DNA of 64,000 bases from Streptomyces filipinensis (lineage in GTDB: Bacteria; Actinomycetota; Actinomycetes; Streptomycetales; Streptomycetaceae), in assembly GCF_014649495.1 (NCBI RefSeq), contig NZ_BMTD01000001.1, forward strand, positions 947,273-1,011,272. Direction: 5' to 3'. The position numbers were made by a program, and so were the translations under genes. The notes beneath the pieces are model-generated. The model was not told where the DNA came from. It saw only the letters and a list, made by a program, of their open reading frames with translations, and made no database searches. How positions within the stretch are numbered: position 1 is the first letter of the stretch; each line of letters opens with the position of its first letter. Of the stretch, positions 57,050-64,000 are shown piece by piece.

Positions 57050-57344
57050 GACACGCACCCTTTCTACTTTTCGTCTAACTGACGCTATCTATCATATCCG
57101 GTTCACGTCACTTTGACGATGCCCATAGCGTCCATGTGACGTGAATCCCGCTCCGGTCCGGTGCCCTCCGGTCCGGGTCGCGCCGGGTCCCTCCACAGGC
57201 CGCTGCCGGAGCCGACGGCCATGTGCGAGCATGAAGACGGAAGCAAAAAGGCGACAACGTGACTGCCCGGCCCGGAATGAATCCGCGGAAGCGCCGGTTG
57301 CACTCGTCGGCAAGCAGTCTCCGTACAACCCGGGAGAGATGTAG
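57050..57344. promoter_or_regulatory. Divergent region between nadA and the erpA-like gene with a 10-bp inverted repeat
   Basis: This 295-base region contains perfect arms TTCACGTCAC (57102-57111) and GTGACGTGAA (57136-57145), separated by 24 bases. On the minus strand the sequence TATGAT (plus coordinates 57092-57097) is a good -10 for nadA. AT-rich sequence at 57061-57100 contrasts with the surroundings. The arms flank the point between the two promoters, so they may form a joint operator or a repression loop. Confidence 0.62.
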
Positions 57345-57701
57345 ATGTCCGTATCGGACGAGACCACCACCGTCACCGACGGCATCATCCTGACCGACGC
57401 CGCCGCGGCCAAGGTCAAGGCCCTGCTCGACCAGGAAGGCCGCGACGACCTCGCGCTGCGTGTCGCCGTCCAGCCCGGCGGCTGCTCCGGCCTGCGCTAC
57501 CAGCTCTTCTTCGACGAGCGCTCGCTCGACGGCGACGTGGAGAAGGACTTCGGCGGGGTCAAGGTCGTCACGGACCGCATGAGCGCTCCGTACCTGGGCG
57601 GCGCCACCGTCGACTTCGTGGACACGATCGAGAAGCAGGGCTTCACGATCGACAACCCGAACGCGACCGGCTCCTGCGCCTGCGGCGACTCCTTCAGCTG
57701 A
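57345..57701 (+). CDS. erpA: Iron-sulfur cluster insertion protein (HesB/IscA/ErpA family)
   Basis: A-type carrier that delivers Fe-S clusters to target proteins. The 118-residue protein has the three invariant cysteines: Cys47 (PGGCSGLRYQ) and Cys111/Cys113 (GSCACGDSF). The ATG has GGGAGAG upstream. It resembles actinobacterial ErpA-like proteins encoded beside respiratory and NAD genes rather than in the suf operon. Its neighbours nadA and lipA are 4Fe-4S enzymes, so it may serve them. It ends before a strong hairpin. Confidence 0.93.
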   Translation: MSVSDETTTVTDGIILTDAAAAKVKALLDQEGRDDLALRVAVQPGGCSGLRYQLFFDERSLDGDVEKDFGGVKVVTDRMSAPYLGGATVDFVDTIEKQGFTIDNPNATGSCACGDSFS

Positions 57702-57734
57702 GCCGACGGCCCGTCACGGCCTGACGGTCCGGAA

Positions 57735-57771
57735 AAGGCGGCGGCCCCCCTGCACGGGGGGCCGCCGCCTT
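57735..57771. terminator. Bidirectional terminator after erpA
   Basis: A perfect 16-base stem (AAGGCGGCGGCCCCCC / GGGGGGCCGCCGCCTT) with a five-base loop, 33 bases after the erpA stop and 14 bases before the stop of the convergent gene. Confidence 0.88.
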
Positions 57772-57785
57772 CGTCGTGCAGCGGG

Positions 57786-59534
57786 TCACCGGCGAGGCTG
57801 TGCGGACGCGTCCGGGCGCAGCGCGCCGGGCTTGGCCTGCGGGACGGGCCGGCCGTCGTCGCCGACCACCGTCCGCCCGTCCAGCGGCGCGGCCAGCCGT
57901 ACGGTCTTCACATACTCCTTGGCGATCAGCACGCAGACCTTGTCCGGCCAGGGCCGCTCGGTGACGGTCACGGTCACCCGCTCGGCGCTCTCCCGCGCCG
58001 ACACCTTGTAGTCGGCGCACACCCCGCCGAAGAAGCTCACGGTCAGCTCCCGGCCGTCGGCCGTGTAGCCGGTCACCTGCACGGTCCGGGTCGTGGGCGC
58101 CGCGGACGCCGTCGGCGCGGAGGGTGTGGCCGCCGGGGCCAGAGAGCGGGGATCGACCGCCGGATACGCCACGGTGGACGCGCCCTGACCGGCCGGCTCC
58201 CGCACCCCGAACAGCCAGGACGGCACCAGCGTCCGCCGCCCGGCGACGGAGTGCGAGGCCAGCCCGAAGACCGCCTTGTCCACGGTCACCGTCTCGGTGC
58301 CCGGATCCGCCCCCTGCCGCGCCACCCCCGTGGACGTCCCGCAGGGCTGTTCCAGCCGGTCCTTCAGCGGCATCGGACTGGCACAGCCGCCGATCCCCAT
58401 CCGGTGGTCGCCCTTCGGGGCCGCGTTCATCAGCTTCAGTGTCTTCGCGGCGCTCAGCACGGGGTACGTGTCGCCCTCGACGGCGGTCCCCAGCAGGCCG
58501 TACCCGCCGACCAGCTCGCCCCGCCGGTCCACGGTCAGACCGGTCGTCCAGCCGTACGTCGGCAGCCCGCCCACCACCGGGTCGGCGTTGACCACCCGCT
58601 GGGAGCCCATGACCTGGCTCGCGTCGATCTTCGCGTCGTCCAGACCGGCCGCCTTCAGCACCGGCGCCACCACCTTCTCGGCCGCCGCCACGCTCACCGG
58701 AGTGCCGAGGGGAGCCATCGGGTCGTGCATGCAGAGGACTCCCTTCTTGCAGTCGTCGGTGCCCGGCGCGGACCGGCTGTAGCTCCAGCTGCCCGACGCG
58801 TCCCGGTTCACCTGGAGGCTCGGCCCGGAGCCGTCACGGCCGCCGACCCGCCAGATCCGCCCCTGGGCCACCGGAGTGCCGTCGACGCCCAGCGCCCGGG
58901 CCAGCCGGGCCACCGCGTCCTTGCCGACCTCGCCCTTCGGCGCGTACACCGGCGTGGAGCCGGGACCGGCCGGCAGCTCGCCCCGGGCCACGTACCTCGC
59001 CCCGTACGGGTCGGGCTCGCCCGGGGCGATACCGCCCGTGCCCCTGAAGCCGTCCAGGGCGAGCGGCGGGGGAGGGGCACCGTCACCGGCCGTACGGCCC
59101 CCGTGGTCACCGCTCGCCGCGAGATAGGCGCCACCGCCGCCCACCAGCAGCACGGCGGCGGCGACGGAGACGACGGCGAGCCGGGACCGGTGCGGCGCGG
59201 CACGCCCGCCGTCCGTGCCGTCGGCCTCGGGAGCGCCGGCTTCACGGGAACCGCCGGCACCGTCGCCGTGCGCGTCCCGCGGCGTCGCGGGCGTCGGCTC
59301 GGGCTTCCCGGAGTCCTCGGAGCCCTCGCGGCTCCCACCGTCCCCGGCCTGCTCGGAGGCCTCGTGGCTCCCGCCGCTCGCGGTGCTCCCGGCCTGCTCG
59401 GAGGCCTCGTGGCTCCCGCCGCTCGCGGTGCTCCCGGCCTGCTCGGAGGCCTCGTGGCTCCCACCGTTCCCGGTGCTCCCGGCCTGCTCGGAGCCCTCAG
59501 GGTGCTCGCGGTTCTCGGGTCGCTCGGTGTTCAC
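57786..59534 (-). CDS. Single-pass membrane protein with N-terminal 15-residue repeats
   Basis: A 582-residue protein. Residues 1-120 are hydrophilic and contain repeats of SEQAGSTASGGSHEA (three to four units). One membrane helix lies at about 118-141 (RLAVVSVAAAVLLVGGGGAYLAASG), so the rest (about 440 residues) is outside. That outer part has no domain I recognise. It includes RIWRVGGRDGSGPSLQVNRDASGSW, CKKGVLCMHDP and TYGWTTGLTVDRRGELVGGYG, which look beta-rich, and several cysteines. A similar gene lies near ctaC in other streptomycetes, as I recall. Its role may be envelope-related, but nothing proves this. Confidence 0.82.
   Translation of the reverse strand: MNTERPENREHPEGSEQAGSTGNGGSHEASEQAGSTASGGSHEASEQAGSTASGGSHEASEQAGDGGSREGSEDSGKPEPTPATPRDAHGDGAGGSREAGAPEADGTDGGRAAPHRSRLAVVSVAAAVLLVGGGGAYLAASGDHGGRTAGDGAPPPPLALDGFRGTGGIAPGEPDPYGARYVARGELPAGPGSTPVYAPKGEVGKDAVARLARALGVDGTPVAQGRIWRVGGRDGSGPSLQVNRDASGSWSYSRSAPGTDDCKKGVLCMHDPMAPLGTPVSVAAAEKVVAPVLKAAGLDDAKIDASQVMGSQRVVNADPVVGGLPTYGWTTGLTVDRRGELVGGYGLLGTAVEGDTYPVLSAAKTLKLMNAAPKGDHRMGIGGCASPMPLKDRLEQPCGTSTGVARQGADPGTETVTVDKAVFGLASHSVAGRRTLVPSWLFGVREPAGQGASTVAYPAVDPRSLAPAATPSAPTASAAPTTRTVQVTGYTADGRELTVSFFGGVCADYKVSARESAERVTVTVTERPWPDKVCVLIAKEYVKTVRLAAPLDGRTVVGDDGRPVPQAKPGALRPDASAQPRR
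59346..59500. repeat. 45-bp tandem repeats in the membrane-protein gene
   Basis: Units 59346-59390 and 59391-59435 are nearly identical. Unit 59436-59480 carries several substitutions, and a partial fourth follows. Each encodes one 15-residue block of Ser/Gly/Glu/Ala-rich sequence. Confidence 0.9.
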
Positions 59535-59636
59535 CGCATCGCTCCTCGCTGGTCGTATCCCGCATCCCCCACCCGGGGGACGGCGATGGGACGCGCGAGG
59601 GGAGCGTGCGGTTCCCCGCGGAATGCGCCCGGCGCG

Positions 59637-59846
59637 TCAGTCGCCGTAGTCCGACATCGCGTCCAGCAGGCGTGCGGACCGGGCAGGGACGGTCACCCCG
59701 TGGATCAGGGACGGCGGCACCGGCCGGGACTCGGCGTGCTCGGGAACGGTCCAGTGCCGAGCCATCAGGGCGCAGTCACCCCGCAGCGCGGCGAGGTCGC
59801 CCTCCAGGTCGGCCGGGGCGGCGGAACGGAACTTGAGGTTCGTCAT
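59637..59846 (-). CDS. Small protein of unknown function (69 residues)
   Basis: Starts MTNLKFRSAAPADLEGDLAALRGDCALMA at 59846 and ends DAMSDYGD. It has no signal or membrane segment. The ribosome binding site is weak, but third-position GC is high and the frame lies alone in the gap between two genes. I do not recognise a family. An upstream ATG (59885) would add 13 residues. Confidence 0.5.
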   Translation of the reverse strand: MTNLKFRSAAPADLEGDLAALRGDCALMARHWTVPEHAESRPVPPSLIHGVTVPARSARLLDAMSDYGD

Positions 59847-59976
59847 GACCGCACGGTAGGCCCGTTCCGGCCCGCGAAGAAACATCTACTATCGGGTAGT
59901 TTCGCCAACTACAGCCCCGGCGGTGGAACGGGTAGCGTGAACTGTCAACCCCGCCTCCCGCAGGAGAATCCCCGTC

Positions 59977-60951
59977 GTGCGCATCGCAGTCACCGGCTCC
60001 ATCGCCACCGACCACCTCATGACCTTCCCCGGCCGGTTCGCCGACCAGTTCGTCGCGGACCAGCTGCACACGGTTTCGCTCTCCTTCCTGGTCGACAACC
60101 TGGAGGTGCGTCGCGGCGGCGTCGGCGCGAACATCGCCTTCGGCATGGGCCAGCTCGGCACCGCGCCGGTCCTGGTCGGTGCCGCCGGCTTCGACTTCGA
60201 CGAGTACCGGGCCTGGCTCGGCCGGCACGGTGTGGACACCGACTCGGTCCGCATCTCCGAGACCCTGCACACCGCCCGCTTCGTGTGCACCACCGACGCC
60301 GACCACAACCAGATCGGCTCCTTCTACACCGGCGCGATGAGCGAGGCCCGCCTCATCGAGCTCAAGACCGTCGCCGACCGCGTGGGCGGCCTCGACCTGG
60401 TCCTCATCGGCGCCGACGACCCCGAGGCGATGCTCCGCCACACCGAGGAGTGCCGCTCGCGCGGGATCCCGTTCGCCGCCGACTTCTCCCAGCAGATCGC
60501 CCGGATGGAGGGCGAGGAGATCCGGATACTGCTGGACGGTGCGACGTACCTGTTCTCCAACGAGTACGAGAAGGGCCTCATCGAGTCCAAGACCGGCTGG
60601 AGCGACGCCGAGATCCTGGCCAAGGTCGGCCACCGCATCACCACGCTCGGCTCGCGGGGCGTGCGGATCGAGCGGGTCGGCGAGGACCCGATCGAGGTCG
60701 GCTGCGCCGAGGAGGAGCGCAAGGCCGACCCCACGGGTGTCGGCGACGCCTTCCGCGCCGGGTTCCTGTCGGGACTGGCCTGGGGGGTCTCGCTGGAGCG
60801 CGCCGCCCAGGTCGGCTGCATGCTCGCCACGCTGGTCATCGAGACCGTGGGGACGCAGGAGTACCAGCTGCGCCGGGGTCACTTCATGGAGCGGTTCGTG
60901 AAGGCGTACGGGGACGACGCGGCGCAGGAGGTGCGGGCTCACCTGCGCTGA
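59977..60951 (+). CDS. PfkB-family carbohydrate/nucleoside kinase, adenosine-kinase-like
   Basis: A 324-residue ribokinase-fold enzyme from a GTG with CAGGAGA upstream. It has a PfkB signature 1 region (RRGGVGANIAFGMGQLG, residues 45-60) and the C-terminal anion-hole/catalytic motif DPTGVGDAFRAGFLSG, with Asp257. The protein is close to M. tuberculosis AdoK (Rv2202c), a ribokinase-like adenosine kinase that likewise lies near ctaC. Adenosine phosphorylation is therefore the leading hypothesis, with other sugars possible. It is convergent with the desulfurase fusion gene. Confidence 0.9.
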   Translation: MRIAVTGSIATDHLMTFPGRFADQFVADQLHTVSLSFLVDNLEVRRGGVGANIAFGMGQLGTAPVLVGAAGFDFDEYRAWLGRHGVDTDSVRISETLHTARFVCTTDADHNQIGSFYTGAMSEARLIELKTVADRVGGLDLVLIGADDPEAMLRHTEECRSRGIPFAADFSQQIARMEGEEIRILLDGATYLFSNEYEKGLIESKTGWSDAEILAKVGHRITTLGSRGVRIERVGEDPIEVGCAEEERKADPTGVGDAFRAGFLSGLAWGVSLERAAQVGCMLATLVIETVGTQEYQLRRGHFMERFVKAYGDDAAQEVRAHLR

Positions 60952-60957
60952 GGCGCC

Positions 60958-60977
60958 GGCCGCCGCTCCTCGCGGCC
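60958..60977. terminator. Weak hairpin between the kinase and desulfurase genes
   Basis: A 6-base stem GGCCGC / GCGGCC with an eight-base loop in the 36-base gap between two convergent genes. Marginal, but the only candidate there. Confidence 0.35.
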
Positions 60978-60987
60978 CCGAGGCCGG

Positions 60988-62367
60988 TCACCTCGTCCGG
61001 CGGACGACGTATGCCGTCCCGTTGTCCGCCGGCTCCTCTCCCACGTACTCCTGCCCCCGCATCTCGCACCACGCCGGAATGTCCAGGCGGGCCGCCTCGT
61101 CGTCGGACAGGACCCGTACGGTCCCCCCGACCGGCACCCCGCCGAACGCCTTGGCCAGTTCGATGACCGGGATCGGGCAGCGCTTGCCGAGGGAGTCGAC
61201 GAGCAGTTCCCGCGGGCCCGCCTGCACGGCGGGCGCCGTCGGCGCGCCCAGCTTCTCCCGGACCCCGGACACCGCGCCCGGCAGCACCGCCAGGAACCGC
61301 TCCACGTCCTCCTCGGCCACCCCCGCCGGCAGGGACACCCGCACGTTCCCCTCGCTGAGCACCCCCATCGCCTTCAGCACATGGCTGGGCGTCAGCGTGC
61401 TGCTGGTGCAGGACGAGCCGGAGGACACCGAGAAGCCCTCCCGGTCCAGTTCGTGCAGCAACGCCTCGCCGTCGACGTAGAGACAGGAGAAGGTGACGAT
61501 CCCGGGCAGCCGCCGCTCGGGGTCGCCGACCACCTCCACGTCCGCCACGGTCTGCGGCACCCGGGCCCGGATCCGCTCCGTCAGCTCCCGCAGCCGTACC
61601 GCCTCCTGGGCCGCCTGCGCCCGCACCGCGCGCAGGGACGCCGCGGCCGCCACGATCGCCGGGATGTCCTCGAACCCGGGTGCCCGCCCCGACTCCCGCT
61701 CGTCCACCGGCCCTTGGGCGGCGAACCGCACCCCCTTGCGGACGACGAGCAGCCCCACCCCGGACGGCCCGCCCCACTTGTGCGCACTGGCCGCCAGCAG
61801 CGACCAGTCGCCCTCGACGGGCCCCCACGCCAGCGACTGCGCCGCGTCCACCAGCAGCGGCACCCCCGCGGCCCGGCACAGCTCGGCCACCTCGCCCACC
61901 GGCTGCACGGTCCCCACCTCGTGGTTGGCCGACTGCAGACAGGCGAGTGCGGTGTCCGGGCGAAGAGCGGCCGCGTAGCCCGCCGGGTCCACCAGGCCGG
62001 CCCGGTTCACCGGCACCTGGGTCACCGTTCCACCGTCCGCCTCAAGCACCTCCGCCGAATGGAGCACGGAGGAGTGTTCGACGGCTGACACGATCAGGTG
62101 GCGTCCGACCCGGCGCCGGCCGGCCAACGCCCCCGCGACACCCGCATGGACGGCCCGCGTCCCCGAAGAGGTGAAGGCCAGCTCATCGGCCCGGCACCCC
62201 ACCGCCTCGGCGGCGGCCTCCCGAGCCGCGTCAAGCAGCATCCGCGCCTTCCGCCCCTCCCGGTAGAGCCGAGCGGGATCGGCCCATCCTTCATCCAAAG
62301 AGGCCAACAACGCCTGACGAGCGACGGGATGGAGGGGAACGGCGGAAGCAGCATCAAAGTAGCCCAT
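60988..62367 (-). CDS. Fusion of class V cysteine desulfurase (NifS-like) and TusA/SirA sulfur-carrier domain
   Basis: A 459-residue bifunctional protein. Residues 1-375 are a PLP enzyme of the NifS/IscS type: PLP Lys197 (AASAHKWGG), the SANHEVGTVQP motif and the persulfide Cys320 (SSGSSCTS). Residues about 385-459 form a TusA domain with its acceptor Cys397 in VDSLGKRCPIPVIELAKAF. The enzyme would abstract sulfur from cysteine and pass it directly to its own TusA domain, for thiouridine, molybdopterin or other thiolation. The ATG lacks a ribosome binding site; a TAGCGT -10-like box six bases upstream suggests a leaderless mRNA. It is near the cytochrome oxidase genes, but functional linkage is unproven. 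Confidence 0.93.
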   Translation of the reverse strand: MGYFDAASAVPLHPVARQALLASLDEGWADPARLYREGRKARMLLDAAREAAAEAVGCRADELAFTSSGTRAVHAGVAGALAGRRRVGRHLIVSAVEHSSVLHSAEVLEADGGTVTQVPVNRAGLVDPAGYAAALRPDTALACLQSANHEVGTVQPVGEVAELCRAAGVPLLVDAAQSLAWGPVEGDWSLLAASAHKWGGPSGVGLLVVRKGVRFAAQGPVDERESGRAPGFEDIPAIVAAAASLRAVRAQAAQEAVRLRELTERIRARVPQTVADVEVVGDPERRLPGIVTFSCLYVDGEALLHELDREGFSVSSGSSCTSSTLTPSHVLKAMGVLSEGNVRVSLPAGVAEEDVERFLAVLPGAVSGVREKLGAPTAPAVQAGPRELLVDSLGKRCPIPVIELAKAFGGVPVGGTVRVLSDDEAARLDIPAWCEMRGQEYVGEEPADNGTAYVVRRTR

Positions 62368-62403
62368 ACGGCAACGCTAAACCGCCGGTCAGGGCAGCGT
62401 CCC

Positions 62404-62438
62404 CAAGGGGCACGAGGAACGGCGCGACCAGCCACAAC
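62404..62438 (-). repeat. Copy F of the dispersed intergenic repeat (reverse orientation)
   Basis: On the minus strand it begins GTTGTGGCTGGTCGCGCCG, then TTCCTCGTGCCCCTTG. It lies between the divergent desulfurase and ctaC genes. Confidence 0.6.
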
Positions 62439-62517
62439 AGGCCCGCAGCCGCCAATCCAGCGAACCACCCGAGTTAGTAGGCCCCCCTCCCCGCGAACCC
62501 CCGGAGGGCGTCGGCTA

Positions 62518-62546
62518 GGGTTTGGTCCGCATAAACATCCAAACCC
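62518..62546. promoter_or_regulatory. Inverted repeat upstream of ctaC
   Basis: GGGTTTGG (62518-62525) and CCAAACCC (62539-62546) form perfect 8-base arms with a 13-base spacer, about 80 bases before the ctaC GTG. It may be an operator or a 5'-leader stem. The spacer is AT-rich (GCATAAACAT). Confidence 0.45.
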
Positions 62547-62625
62547 CTGCCCGACGCAGGGCGGCGACCGACCAGCGAGAAGGCCGCAGCCGACCGCGCG
62601 GGCGAGACTCTCGGGAAGGCGCTAC

Positions 62626-63585
62626 GTGAGTCCCAACGGCTCCGACCGCTCGCCGCGGCGCCCGATGCGGCGGAAGCTGCTGCAGGCATTGACCGCGGGC
62701 CTGGTCCTGGCGACCGCAACCGGTTGCACATACAAGGACTTCCCCCGCCTTGGTATGCCCACCCCGACCACGGAAGAGGCTCCGCGGATCCTCTCGCTGT
62801 GGCAGGGCTCCTGGGCTGCCGCGCTCGCCGTCGGCGTGCTGGTGTGGGGCCTGATCCTGTGGAGCGCCATGTTCCACCGGCGCAGCCGCACCAAGGTCGA
62901 GGTACCTCCGCAGACCCGGTACAACATGCCGATCGAGGCCCTGTACACGGTGGTCCCGATCATCATCATCTCGGTGCTCTTCTACTTCACGGCCCGGGAC
63001 GAGTCGAAGCTCCTCGATCTCTCCAAGAAGCCCGACGTCACGGTCAACGTGGTCGGCTTCCAGTGGAGCTGGGGCTTCAACTACGTCGAGAACGTCCCCG
63101 GTGTGCCCGGCGACGCCAAGACCGACAAGAACCTGGACGCCATCCCGGACCGGTTCAAGAAGGACTTCCCGGCGAACGCCGGCGGTGTCTACGACGTCGG
63201 TACCCCGGGCACGCGGAACCCGGAGACGGGCAACCCCGGTCCGACGCTCTGGCTCCCCAAGGGCAAGACGGTCCGCTTCGTCCTGACCTCTCGTGACGTC
63301 ATCCACTCCTTCTGGGTGGTGCCGTTCCTGATGAAGCAGGACGTCATCCCGGGCCACACCAACGCCTTCCAGGTGACTCCGAACCACGAAGGCACCTTCC
63401 TCGGCAAGTGCGCCGAGCTCTGCGGCGTCGACCACTCGCGCATGCTGTTCAACGTGAAGGTCGTCTCCCCGGCGGCGTACCAGAAGCACCTCCAGGACCT
63501 CGCCAAGAAGGGGCAGACCGGTTACGTTCCCGCCGGCATCGCGCAGACGAGCCACGAGAAGAACCGGGAGACGAACAACCTGTGA
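62626..63585 (+). CDS. ctaC: Cytochrome c oxidase subunit II
   Basis: Receives electrons through its CuA centre and passes them to subunit I of the aa3 oxidase. The 319-residue protein starts at a GTG with GGAAGG upstream. A lipoprotein-like signal ends at Cys34 (LATATGCTY). Two membrane helices lie at about 56-78 and 103-122. The outer domain carries the CuA ligands in [12 protein letters not shown] (Cys262, Cys266, His270, Met273). An insertion (about 160-205) between the electron-entry Trp motif and the CuA region is typical of actinobacterial CtaC. It overlaps the ctaD start (GTGA). Confidence 0.97.
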   Translation: MSPNGSDRSPRRPMRRKLLQALTAGLVLATATGCTYKDFPRLGMPTPTTEEAPRILSLWQGSWAAALAVGVLVWGLILWSAMFHRRSRTKVEVPPQTRYNMPIEALYTVVPIIIISVLFYFTARDESKLLDLSKKPDVTVNVVGFQWSWGFNYVENVPGVPGDAKTDKNLDAIPDRFKKDFPANAGGVYDVGTPGTRNPETGNPGPTLWLPKGKTVRFVLTSRDVIHSFWVVPFLMKQDVIPGHTNAFQVTPNHEGTFLGKCAELCGVDHSRMLFNVKVVSPAAYQKHLQDLAKKGQTGYVPAGIAQTSHEKNRETNNL

Positions 63586-64000
63586 GCATCCTCAACGAAC
63601 CCCAGGGTGCCGCGGCAGCTGAAGGCTCGTACTCCGACGAGCTGCCGGTCAGGCGCAAGCAGCCCGGCAATGTCGTGGTGAAGTGGCTGACGACCACCGA
63701 CCACAAGACGATCGGCACGCTGTATCTGGTCACGTCGTTCGCGTTCTTCCTGATCGGCGGCGTCATGGCGCTGCTGATGCGTGCGGAGCTGGCCCGGCCG
63801 GGCCTGCAGATCATGTCGAACGAGCAGTTCAACCAGGCGTTCACGATGCACGGCACGATCATGCTGCTGATGTTCGCGACGCCGCTGTTCGCCGGTTTCA
63901 CGAACTGGATCATGCCGCTGCAGATCGGCGCGCCCGACGTGGCGTTCCCGCGGCTGAACATGTTCGCCTACTGGCTGTACCTGTTCGGCTCGACCATCGC
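63582..64000 (+). CDS. ctaD: Cytochrome c oxidase subunit I (truncated at right edge)
   Basis: The catalytic haem-copper subunit. Only the first 139 codons are in the window; the frame is open at the edge. The GTG at 63582 overlaps the ctaC TGA. The sequence contains [27 protein letters not shown] and the haem-ligand region [24 protein letters not shown], which includes the first low-spin haem a His. All of this is characteristic of CtaD. Co-transcribed with ctaC. Confidence 0.97.
   Translation, partial: MSILNEPQGAAAAEGSYSDELPVRRKQPGNVVVKWLTTTDHKTIGTLYLVTSFAFFLIGGVMALLMRAELARPGLQIMSNEQFNQAFTMHGTIMLLMFATPLFAGFTNWIMPLQIGAPDVAFPRLNMFAYWLYLFGSTI

Overview
This window is high-GC chromosomal DNA from a Streptomyces species. 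The codon bias is extreme, GTG starts are common, many genes have strong GGAGG-type ribosome binding sites, and there are typical streptomycete families: GlnR-controlled glnA, a type II PKS spore-pigment locus, an NsdA-like regulator, DUF4191, DUF3043 and PspA with PspAA. From memory, the backbone follows the S. coelicolor order from glnA down to ctaC/ctaD (about SCO2198 to SCO2155). That comparison is recalled, not computed. No rRNA, tRNA, CRISPR array, transposase or phage gene was seen.

Layout. Positions 1-2812 hold a truncated gene, a tiny Gly/Asn/Tyr-rich secreted protein, glnA with a textbook GlnR operator, and an RDD membrane protein. Positions 3015-13666 look like an insertion into this conserved neighbourhood: a complete whiE-type aromatic polyketide (spore pigment) locus. 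It comprises a divergent FAD hydroxylase, then SchA/CurD protein, cupin, KS-alpha, KS-beta, ACP, aromatase/cyclase and TcmI-like cyclase. It is followed by an O-methyltransferase, a secreted beta-helix protein and a secreted ferritin-like (VioB-domain) protein. The backbone resumes at 13691 with DUF4191, a 65-residue protein, lipA, lipB and an NsdA-like regulator. Positions 18613-26886 carry envelope and miscellaneous genes: an FAD oxidoreductase, a TIGR01777 epimerase, a GNAT, a MarP-like protease, a PGRP amidase with a long repetitive N-terminus, DUF4240 and a WYL regulator.

Positions 26984-35886 hold central 2-oxoacid metabolism: aceE (E1), a GntR-family regulator, sucB (two-lipoyl E2), lpdA (E3) and pepA. 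lipA and lipB make the lipoyl groups that the E2 needs, so the cofactor and its user lie within 20 kb. Positions 36147-44712 hold late cobalamin genes (cobS, cobT and a metallo-beta-lactamase-like/CobU fusion) interleaved with a rhomboid-like protein and a lysyl-phosphatidylglycerol synthase-like protein. Positions 44793-52493 carry envelope stress and signalling genes: an HtrA-like lipoprotein, methyltransferase, DUF3043, pspA/pspAA, a DUF3616 secreted protein and a two-component system. Positions 52652-64000 hold an RND exporter, nadA, an ErpA-type Fe-S carrier, a membrane protein with 15-residue repeats, an adenosine-kinase-like PfkB protein, a cysteine desulfurase-TusA fusion, and ctaC/ctaD of cytochrome aa3 oxidase.

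The most interesting signals are: the relocated pigment locus with three extra genes beside it; a 17-bp palindrome inside a recognisable aceE promoter whose transcript would begin with a hairpin; a 10-bp inverted repeat between nadA and the Fe-S carrier gene; a family of six related intergenic repeats; a translationally coupled CTG start; and two unusual domain fusions. Start codons were chosen by reading frame, ribosome binding site and family alignment from memory. Database confirmation was not possible.
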